DNA from: Clostridiales bacterium
Lineage (GTDB): Bacteria; Bacillota; Clostridia; Clostridiales; Caloramatoraceae
Direction: 5' to 3'
DNA: 11,134 nucleotides
Assembly (NCBI GenBank): GCA_026416355.1
Contig: JAOAFH010000115.1
Location: 1-11,134 of the forward strand
Shown here: positions 6,356-11,134 of the stretch, one piece after another
Layout of the letters: every line of letters starts with the position of its first letter
Position numbering within the stretch: the stretch's first letter is position 1
Position numbers and translations under genes: made by a program
The notes under the pieces: generated by a model
Databases searched by the model: none
What the model saw: only the letters and a program-made list of their open reading frames with translations
What the model was told of the DNA's origin: nothing

Positions 6356-6973
6356 ATGGATAGTAATCAAACACAAAATGTAAAAATTACTGTTTCAGAA
6401 CCAGCAGGTCTTGGATTATTTGGACTAGCTATGGTTACTCTAGTAGCATCATCACAAAAGTTAGGATGGACTGAAGGACTATCATTTGTAATTCCATGGG
6501 CAATATTTTTAGGAGCTTTTGCTCAGCTATATGCATGTCTTATGGACACAAAGAGAAACAACATATTTGGTGCAACTGCTTTTGGAGGATATGCATTCTT
6601 CTGGTTTGCTGTTGCAATGTCATGGTTAATTAAGCTTGGATTCTTTGGAGAAGCTCTAGCTAAGAATGTAGATGGAAAGCAACTTGGATTTGCATTTTTA
6701 GGGTACTTAATATTTACAATTTACATGACAATAGGTTCAATGGAAACAAACAAAGTGCTATTATTCATATTTATATTCATAGACTTTTTATTTATTGGAC
6801 TTACATTAAATGCGTTTGGAATCGCTGCAGAGTTTTCACATAAATTAGCTGCTTGGTCAGAGCTTATTATTTCAATGCTTTCATTCTATGGTTCAGCAGC
6901 TACTGTATTAAATCATCATTTTGGACGTGAGTTTTTACCAACAGGTAAGGCTTTAGGAATATTCAAGAAGTAA
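6356..6973 (+). CDS. GPR1/FUN34/YaaH (SatP-type) acetate/succinate transporter
   Basis: A 205-residue membrane protein with six hydrophobic segments, the family's usual size. The signature before the first segment, normally N-P-A-P-L-G-L, appears as SEPAGLGL (14-21), so the first Pro-containing motif is altered in its opening Asn and its second Pro. GATAFGGYAFFWFAVAMSW (72-90) is another family hallmark, and LNHHFGREFLPTGKALGIFK closes the protein. The start is the ATG at 6356 with GGGAGGA at 6344-6350; the frame is open to 6302 but that region holds the promoter. Members move acetate, succinate or other small carboxylates across the plasma membrane; in a fermenter this could be uptake or release of acids. 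Single gene with its own promoter and terminator. Confidence 0.88.
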   Translation: MDSNQTQNVKITVSEPAGLGLFGLAMVTLVASSQKLGWTEGLSFVIPWAIFLGAFAQLYACLMDTKRNNIFGATAFGGYAFFWFAVAMSWLIKLGFFGEALAKNVDGKQLGFAFLGYLIFTIYMTIGSMETNKVLLFIFIFIDFLFIGLTLNAFGIAAEFSHKLAAWSELIISMLSFYGSAATVLNHHFGREFLPTGKALGIFKK

Positions 6974-6974
6974 T

Positions 6975-7007
6975 TTAAAGGCTATCTCATATTGAGATAG
7001 CCTTTAA
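6975..7007 (+). terminator. Hairpin terminator after the transporter gene
   Basis: A perfect 15-bp stem (6975-6989 with 6993-7007) closed by a 3-nt loop (TAT), starting 2 nt after the stop. The T-run is short and lies inside the 3' arm (CCTTTAATAATT), so termination may be less efficient than at the other sites here. Confidence 0.75.
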
Positions 7008-7048
7008 TAATTGGTGAATAATGTCTATAAATTTTTATTATTTTTAAG

Positions 7049-7077
7049 TTGATTGTAATAATTTATTGAAATAAAAT
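7049..7077 (+). promoter_or_regulatory. Candidate promoter of the phosphodiester glycosidase gene
   Basis: TTGATT (7049-7054), a 17-bp spacer and TAAAAT (7072-7077): four of six and five of six consensus bases. The expected start near 7084 lies 37 nt before the ATG at 7121. Confidence 0.55.
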
Positions 7078-7120
7078 ATATAGAGTGATACTAATTTTAT
7101 TTGTTTTTAGGGGGATATGT

Positions 7121-8266
7121 ATGTCAGATATCATGTTAAACAATTTTGAAACTCAAGAGGTTGTAGTTGTTACAAGAAAAAATGAACGCAAAAGAAGAAG
7201 AGAACAACAAAGACGCAGGAAAAAGAGAAAATTGTTAAGGGCATTATATTTATCTTTATTTGTTATTTTTTTATTATATTCAAGTGTAGCTTTTATTGAC
7301 ATTCCTTATATTTCACAGCTAAGAGATGTCTACATTGAAACTGCAATGACAACAGCTGATCACAAATGGCTTGCAACTTTGTTTTTTCCAGATTCTCTCA
7401 TAAAAAGGGTAATGAACAACAAAGTAAATAATTTAGATACAGTAGCAATAACAGATATAAAAAAAGACGTAATAGACGAAACAGATAATTCTACTGAACA
7501 TAATAAAGATATATTAAATCAAAAAGGATTAAATGTAGGGGATAAGGATTATGCAGGTAATAAGATTGTTGTAAACGATATTGAGCAGGGGATAATTATA
7601 TCTGAGGTAACAGGTCCTACTTTTAAAGGTAGAATAGCTTTAATTGATGATCCAAGCAGGGTGTTTATAGGAACAACTGATAGAAAAGGTGTTTCTGGTA
7701 GATATATATTAGATATGCTGAAACTTCACAATGCTGTATTAGGTGTTAATGCAAGTGGTTTTGATGATCCAAATGGAAAAGGTAGCGGGGGTAAGGTTGT
7801 TGGATTATCATATTCAAATGGAGAAAAATGGGGAACTTATACTCCAAGCTATGGAACAGTTGCATTTGATAAAGATAATAGGCTTGTTGTAGGTGGAATA
7901 AATGATTGGGATAAATATAATATTCGTGATGGAGCACAGTTTTCACCAGCACTAATAAGCCAAGGCAAAAAAATAATAAAAGGTTCTGCAGGATGGGGTC
8001 TTCAACCAAGAACAGTTATAGGACAAAGAGCAGATGGAGTAGTTATGTTTTTAGTAATAGACGGAAGACAACCAGGCCACAGTATAGGGGCAACAATGGA
8101 GGATTGTGCAAATGTTCTTTTATCCTACGGTGCGGTTACTGCTGGGGCGTGTGATGGAGGTTCATCTTCAATTATGGGCTATAATGACAAAATAATGACT
8201 AAGTGTTCATCACCATCAAAGGTGGGAAGACTTTTACCTAATGCATTTTTGGTAAAAAGAAAATAG
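7121..8266 (+). CDS. Membrane-anchored phosphodiester glycosidase family protein (NAGPA domain)
   Basis: A 381-residue protein. The start at 7121 follows AGGGGGA at 7109-7115; an in-frame GTG at 7085 lacks such a site. Residues 19-40 are strongly basic (KNERKRRREQQRRRKKRK), followed by one membrane segment (41-59, ALYLSLFVIFLLYSSVAF), giving an inside-positive, type II anchor with the rest outside. A hydrophilic linker (about 95-150) leads to the NAGPA domain (about 150-381). Its hallmarks are LGVNASGFDDP (207-217), PRTVIGQRADG (296-306), LVIDGRQPGHS (311-321) and AGACDGGSSSIM (341-352). The family is named for the enzyme that uncovers mannose-6-phosphate by removing N-acetylglucosamine from a phosphodiester. 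In bacteria the substrate is probably a cell-wall or secreted sugar-phosphate polymer, but that is unproven here. Single gene. Confidence 0.87.
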   Translation: MSDIMLNNFETQEVVVVTRKNERKRRREQQRRRKKRKLLRALYLSLFVIFLLYSSVAFIDIPYISQLRDVYIETAMTTADHKWLATLFFPDSLIKRVMNNKVNNLDTVAITDIKKDVIDETDNSTEHNKDILNQKGLNVGDKDYAGNKIVVNDIEQGIIISEVTGPTFKGRIALIDDPSRVFIGTTDRKGVSGRYILDMLKLHNAVLGVNASGFDDPNGKGSGGKVVGLSYSNGEKWGTYTPSYGTVAFDKDNRLVVGGINDWDKYNIRDGAQFSPALISQGKKIIKGSAGWGLQPRTVIGQRADGVVMFLVIDGRQPGHSIGATMEDCANVLLSYGAVTAGACDGGSSSIMGYNDKIMTKCSSPSKVGRLLPNAFLVKRK

Positions 8267-8274
8267 CATTAAAC

Positions 8275-8303
8275 TTGTTGAGATTTTGTGATAAGAGTAT
8301 AAT
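8275..8303 (+). promoter_or_regulatory. Candidate promoter of the rRNA methyltransferase gene
   Basis: TTGTTG (8275-8280), a 17-bp spacer and a perfect TATAAT (8298-8303), the same -35 hexamer and spacing as the promoter at 1446. Transcription from near 8310 would make a leader of about 180 nt holding the hairpin at 8397-8437. A second, weaker set, TTACTA (8440-8445), 17 bp, TATACT (8463-8468), could give a short leader without the hairpin. Confidence 0.5.
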
Positions 8304-8396
8304 AAAAAGAGAATTTACCTATTGTAAAATAAGCAAACTAAGTATAAAATCAATTATTGGTGCGTTGTAAACCATAAAGTTTTGTAATTTAATCAG

Positions 8397-8451
8397 CGGC
8401 AGAAATCTCCACTTTTATTAGTGGTTGATGAATGCCGTTTTACTAATAAAA
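8397..8451 (+). other. Structured hairpin with a competing alternative pairing in the methyltransferase leader
   Basis: Three stacked helices: CGGCA (8397-8401) with TGCCG (8433-8437), ATC (8405-8407) with GAT (8427-8429), and CCACT (8409-8413) with AGTGG (8420-8424). Between the first two is a symmetric GAA/GAA internal loop, able to form sheared G-A pairs; the apical loop is 6 nt. TTTTACTAATAAAAC follows, and its ACTAATAAAA (8442-8451) is the exact complement of TTTTATTAGT (8413-8422) in the apical helix, so the two folds exclude each other. It could be a leader attenuator, a weak terminator for the upstream gene, or a stranded IS200/IS605-type end; I cannot decide from sequence alone. Confidence 0.5.
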
Positions 8452-8491
8452 CAAATTCTTATTATACTAAAGATAAGACAGGAGGAATGAA

Positions 8492-9844
8492 ATGAAGAAG
8501 GGACAAGAATACGTTTTAGAAATAGTTGAAACAGAATTTCCAGGTTATGGTGTAGCATATTATGAAGACAATAAAGTTTTAATAAAGGGTGCTCTTCCAG
8601 GGGAAAAGGTGCTTGCAAGGGTAACAAAGAAAAAAACTAAGGTCGAAGCAAAAACTGTTGAGGTATTAGAAGAGGTTGATTATAAAATAGAGGCACCTTG
8701 TCCTGTTTTTGATATATGTGGTGGATGTACACATCAATTCATCGACTATGAAAAGCAATTAGAGCTAAAAGAACAGCAGGTTTTAAAGCTTTTAAAGGAT
8801 GCTGGGATAGATGGCTTTGAATACGAAGGAATTATATCAAGCCCTAAGGTGTTTGAATATAGAAACAAGATGGAATTTACATTTGGAGACTACGAAAAGG
8901 GCGGAGAACTAGAACTAGGTCTTCACACACCGGTTAAAAGAAATGCAATAGTATCTACTACAACATGTCTATTAATTGATAAGGATTTTAGAAGTATTTT
9001 AAAGACAACTTTAGACTATTTTAGGTCAAAAAATATTCCACATTACAACTTAATGAAACATGAAGGATACCTTAGACACCTTGTTATTAGAAAAGCACAA
9101 AAAACAGGTGAAATATTAATAAATATTGTTACAACTTCACAGATGGAATTTAATCTTGAAGAATATAAGTCACTTTTAACTAATATTACATATGATGGAG
9201 TTTTAACAGGTATTATACATACTGTTAATGACAATTTATCTGATACAGTTAAGGCAGATAAAGTAGAAATCCTTTATGGAAGGGATTATATTATTGAAGA
9301 ATTAATGGGGTTAAAATTTAAAATATCACCTTATTCATTCTTCCAAACTAATACATTAGGGGCAGAAAAGCTTTATTCATGTGTTAGAGACTTTATGAGC
9401 GATGCAGACAATAAAGTAGTATTTGATCTTTATTGCGGAACAGGAACAATAGGACAAATTGTTGCTTCTAATGCTAAAAAAGTAATTGGAGTTGAATTAA
9501 TAGAAGAGGCAGTTCATGCAGCAAATAACAATGCAAAGTTTAATGGGCTAGATAATTGTACATTCATAGCTGGTGATGTAAAAGAGATTATAAAAACTAT
9601 AAACGAAAAGCCAGATATAATTATATTAGACCCACCAAGACCAGGAGTTTCACCAGAAGCATTAAAATATGTTATAGATTTTAATCCAAATGAAATAATA
9701 TATGTTTCATGCAATCCAAAAACATTAGTTGAAAACTTAAAACAATTAAAGGAAAGTGGATATGTAATTAAAAAACTAAAGGCTGTTGACATGTTCCCAC
9801 ACACACCACACGTTGAGTGCGTTGCACTTATTGAGAGGGAATAG
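8492..9844 (+). CDS. rlmD: 23S rRNA (uracil-5-)-methyltransferase, RlmD/RumA family
   Basis: A 450-residue enzyme that transfers a methyl group from S-adenosylmethionine to C5 of a uracil in 23S rRNA. Residues 1-60 are a TRAM RNA-binding domain (GQEYVLEIVETEFPGYGVAY). Cysteines C70, C76, C79 (CPVFDICGGC) and C159 fit the 4Fe-4S site of RumA. The SAM site is VFDLYCGTGTIG (310-321), followed by LDPPRPG (379-385). YVSCNPKTL carries the catalytic nucleophile C407, and HTPHVE carries the general base E443. AGGAGGA at 8480-8486 sets the start. Firmicute homologues may modify both U747 and U1939 (RlmCD), so the exact target is open. The 3' end, coding for DMFPHTPHVE, is a known integration target for mobile elements using serine recombinases in streptococci, which fits the recombinase relic just downstream. 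Confidence 0.92.
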   Translation: MKKGQEYVLEIVETEFPGYGVAYYEDNKVLIKGALPGEKVLARVTKKKTKVEAKTVEVLEEVDYKIEAPCPVFDICGGCTHQFIDYEKQLELKEQQVLKLLKDAGIDGFEYEGIISSPKVFEYRNKMEFTFGDYEKGGELELGLHTPVKRNAIVSTTTCLLIDKDFRSILKTTLDYFRSKNIPHYNLMKHEGYLRHLVIRKAQKTGEILINIVTTSQMEFNLEEYKSLLTNITYDGVLTGIIHTVNDNLSDTVKADKVEILYGRDYIIEELMGLKFKISPYSFFQTNTLGAEKLYSCVRDFMSDADNKVVFDLYCGTGTIGQIVASNAKKVIGVELIEEAVHAANNNAKFNGLDNCTFIAGDVKEIIKTINEKPDIIILDPPRPGVSPEALKYVIDFNPNEIIYVSCNPKTLVENLKQLKESGYVIKKLKAVDMFPHTPHVECVALIERE

Positions 9845-9861
9845 TAGTTTATATCCTAATC

Positions 9862-10103
9862 ACACACTGACAATGAACATGCAGGTGTATTTGCTGATAG
9901 AGGCCGTCACTACAGATAACAGACTAGAGTTTCAAAGAATGCTTAATCTTGCAAGAGAAGGGAAAATAGATTTAATAATTACTACATCTATCTCAAGATT
10001 TGCAAGAAATACAGCAATAATGCTTCAAGTAGTAAGAGAACTAAAAGATATTGGTGTAGAAATAGAATTCCAAAAAGAGAATATAACAAATTTCCCTAAT
10101 TAA
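9862..10103 (+). pseudogene. Decayed large serine recombinase fragment
   Basis: From about 9910 to 10095 the frame ending at TAA 10101-10103 reads VTTDNRLEFQRML, then AREGKIDLIITTSISRFARN, then VRELKDIGVEIEFQKENI. This is the second part of the resolvase catalytic domain of large serine recombinases; SRFAR is the conserved arginine motif. Just before, in another frame, GCA at 9881 onward reads AGVFADRG, matching the AGVYADEG that precedes this region in intact proteins. Removing one C at 9904/9905 rejoins the frames, and the GT of the usual GTNT is missing. The N-terminal catalytic serine region and the whole DNA-binding C-terminus (several hundred residues) are absent, and there is no start or ribosome binding site. 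It starts 17 nt after the rRNA methyltransferase stop. Confidence 0.82.
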
Positions 10104-10162
10104 CAAATATATAAATTTGTGATAAAATTATAATTAGAGATAATAAAGTATAACTTTATTAT
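10103..10162. repeat. Two palindromes after the recombinase fragment
   Basis: ACAAAT-ATATAA-ATTTGT (10103-10120), and a larger ATAATAAAGT-ATA-ACTTTATTAT (10140-10162) with perfect 10-bp arms. Neither is followed by a T-tract. They sit between the dead recombinase and the crcB unit and could be an operator, a recombination relic, or chance in AT-rich DNA. The rest of 10163-10305 shows nothing I can support, and I find no convincing promoter there for the crcB transcript. Confidence 0.4.
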
Positions 10163-10311
10163 GTATAGAAGGGAAAGTATAGGTTACTAAAGATTAAACA
10201 ATAATTTGTACAATTAAACCATACTCATCTGAATTTTAGTGAAGTAATTTTGCATAAAGTTATTCATAATTAAATGATAAAGTTAATATATATTAGTAAC
10301 TGAAAAATATA

Positions 10312-10357
10312 AAGGTGATGGGGTTCACCGTTAATGCTTTAAGCTAATGACTCCTAT
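10312..10357 (+). ncRNA. Fluoride riboswitch aptamer (crcB motif)
   Basis: The sequence follows the crcB-motif consensus closely: AAGGTGATGGGGTTCACC (10312-10329), a linker, GCTTTAAGC (10336-10344) and TAATGACTCCTAT (10345-10357). GGTGA (10314-10318) pairs with TCACC (10325-10329). The loop GGGGT (10320-10324) can form the family's pseudoknot with ACTCC (10350-10354), with one G-U pair. The motif binds fluoride through magnesium ions. Finding it directly ahead of two fluoride channel genes makes the call secure. Confidence 0.93.
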
Positions 10358-10400
10358 AAACAGTGTAATAGTTCACATGTTTATAGGAGTTTTTATTTTT
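10351..10400 (+). terminator. Fluoride-riboswitch-controlled terminator
   Basis: CTCCTATAAACA (10351-10362) pairs perfectly with TGTTTATAGGAG (10378-10389); the loop is 15 nt and TTTTTATTTTT follows. The first four bases of the stem, CTCC, are the same bases that close the aptamer pseudoknot. Fluoride binding should hold them there and let transcription continue into crcB; without fluoride the terminator forms. Confidence 0.93.
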
Positions 10401-10457
10401 GTTATATATGAGACATATAAAAATTATATCAGTATGTTTTCAATGGGAGATGAAAGC

Positions 10458-10901
10458 ATGAAAAAATATTTTTTTATAGGATTTGGTGGAGCATTGGGGG
10501 CAATATTAAGATTTTTAATTGAATATGTACAAATATCTAATCATATTGTAAATCTACCAATAAATACATTAGTAATAAATACAGTAGGTAGTTTTGTACT
10601 GGCTATGACATATTCAATTGCTTATGAAGCAAATGAAAATCTTAAATTAGCAATTACAGTGGGATTTTTGGGGGCTTTTACTACATTCTCAACTATGTGT
10701 AAAGAAGCAGTAAAACTAATTAATAATGGACAGTTTTATTATTCGATATTTTATTTGTTTATTTCGGTGGCACTTGGTCTAGGAATGGCTTACTTAGGAA
10801 ATATAACAGGTAAAAATATAGCTATTACTATAATTTCAATTAAAAATAATAGATTGGAAATAGCAAGTGATTATAACTTAGAAGAAGGGGATGAAATATA
10901 A
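10458..10901 (+). CDS. crcB1: Fluoride ion channel Fluc/CrcB, first subunit
   Basis: A 147-residue membrane protein with four hydrophobic segments that exports fluoride. Motifs: GFGGALGAILRF (8-19), the pore Asn in INTVGSF (N41), and GFLGAFTTFSTM (69-80) with the phenylalanines and the central Na+-site region of Flucs. The start is the ATG at 10458, with GGGAGA at 10445-10450. A longer in-frame reading back to 10347 would start inside the aptamer and cross the terminator, so I reject it. Flucs are usually near 120-130 residues; here the last 25 or so (from about 121, ending DYNLEEGDEI) form a charged tail of unknown role. The stop codon's last base abuts the ATG of a second crcB, so the two are co-translated and probably form an antiparallel heterodimer. 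Confidence 0.93.
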   Translation: MKKYFFIGFGGALGAILRFLIEYVQISNHIVNLPINTLVINTVGSFVLAMTYSIAYEANENLKLAITVGFLGAFTTFSTMCKEAVKLINNGQFYYSIFYLFISVALGLGMAYLGNITGKNIAITIISIKNNRLEIASDYNLEEGDEI

Positions 10902-11134
10902 ATGCAGTATCTATTAGTTGGTATAGGTGGAGCATTAGGTAGTCTTGTAAGATATAATTTAGGTAAAATAATTTCTTCGAAGTTTAAGAACATATTTCCT
11001 GTATCTATATTTATTATAAATATAACTGGGGCAATGCTGCTTGGATTAGTAAGTAGTATAGGAGTGAAAAATAACCTATATCTATTATTAGCTGATGGTT
11101 TTTTAGGTGCTTATACAACCTTTTCAACTTTTAT
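10902..11134 (+). CDS. crcB2: Fluoride ion channel Fluc/CrcB, second subunit (cut by window end)
   Basis: The first 77 codons of a second Fluc; the frame is still open at base 11134. GIGGALGSLVRYNLGK (7-22), the pore Asn in IINITGAM (N40) and GFLGAYTTFSTF (66-77) match the first subunit position for position, though the rest of the sequence has diverged. The ATG at 10902 directly follows the previous stop (TAA 10899-10901), with the purine-rich AAGAAGGGG (10882-10890) upstream inside the first gene; its 11-nt spacing to the ATG is long, so translational coupling is likely. Tandem unequal crcB genes in Firmicutes are thought to give heterodimeric channels. Both genes share the fluoride-controlled transcript. 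Confidence 0.93.
   Translation, partial: MQYLLVGIGGALGSLVRYNLGKIISSKFKNIFPVSIFIINITGAMLLGLVSSIGVKNNLYLLLADGFLGAYTTFSTF

Noticed and set aside
7085..7120. GTG start for the phosphodiester glycosidase
   Set aside because: It coincides with the expected transcription start and has no ribosome binding site; ATG 7121 has AGGGGGA.
7746..8009. Minus-strand reading frame of 87 codons inside the glycosidase
   Set aside because: It lies opposite a well-supported NAGPA domain and has odd His/Leu-rich composition typical of a shadow frame.
9786..9861. Recombinase-frame reading that starts inside rlmD
   Set aside because: This part is only the shadow of the rlmD 3' end; similarity to recombinases begins after base 9862.
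10103..10162. Palindromes as a terminator of rlmD or the recombinase fragment
   Set aside because: There is no T-tract after either one, so I list them only as repeats.
10347..10457. In-frame upstream extension of the first crcB gene starting at the ATG in the riboswitch
   Set aside because: It begins inside the aptamer and would be read through the terminator hairpin; the ATG at 10458 has a proper ribosome binding site and gives a normal Fluc N-terminus.
1..11134. CRISPR arrays, tRNA or rRNA genes, intact insertion sequences, phage genes
   Set aside because: I read both strands for regular spaced repeats, cloverleaf-like segments and transposase motifs and found none beyond the recombinase fragment.

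Overview
The window looks like a chromosomal segment of a low-GC, anaerobic Firmicute, most likely Clostridium or a close relative. The evidence is the AT-rich intergenic DNA, strong AGGAGG-type ribosome binding sites, sigma-A promoters, compact hairpin terminators, an FeFe-hydrogenase regulator (TM1266 family), a cysteine-rich iron-sulfur flavoprotein-like reductase, and a fluoride riboswitch ahead of paired crcB genes. The species cannot be fixed from sequence reading alone.

Layout. 1-245: the last codons of a Na+/alanine (AGCS) symporter, then a long imperfect hairpin. 517-975: TspO/MBR membrane protein. 1055-1357: small unknown protein with a clear terminator. 1446-1953: a strong promoter, a decayed ferritin-like/rubrerythrin gene, and a small TM1266-type regulator with its terminator. 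2173-2936 (minus strand): a secreted VanX/DdpX-like D,D-dipeptidase lipoprotein, the only minus-strand gene. 3060-5512: a two-gene operon of an ArsR-type regulator and an MFS exporter, with a perfect 34-bp palindrome over the promoter -10. 5523-6262: an FMN/Fe-S reductase with its own promoter and terminator. 6295-7005: acetate/succinate transporter of the GPR1/FUN34/YaaH family. 7049-8266: membrane-anchored phosphodiester glycosidase (NAGPA domain). 8275-9844: RlmD/RumA-type rRNA m5U methyltransferase with a structured leader. 9862-10103: a frameshifted fragment of a large serine recombinase directly behind it. 10312-11134: fluoride riboswitch, terminator and two Fluc/CrcB genes, the second cut by the window end.

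How the parts work together. Most transcription units are single genes with their own promoter and terminator. Two regulated units stand out. The regulator/exporter pair is probably autorepressed through the palindrome. The crcB pair is probably switched on by fluoride, because the CUCC used in the aptamer pseudoknot is also the first strand of the terminator.

The window is mostly ordinary housekeeping and accessory DNA, and I do not see a clear new multi-gene system. The points most worth a second look are the recombinase relic at the 3' end of the rlmD-type gene, which suggests an old mobile-element integration there; the leader hairpin ahead of that gene with a competing alternative pairing; the palindromic operator of an ArsR protein with a large unassigned N-terminal region; and a gutted ferritin-like gene still sitting behind a strong promoter.
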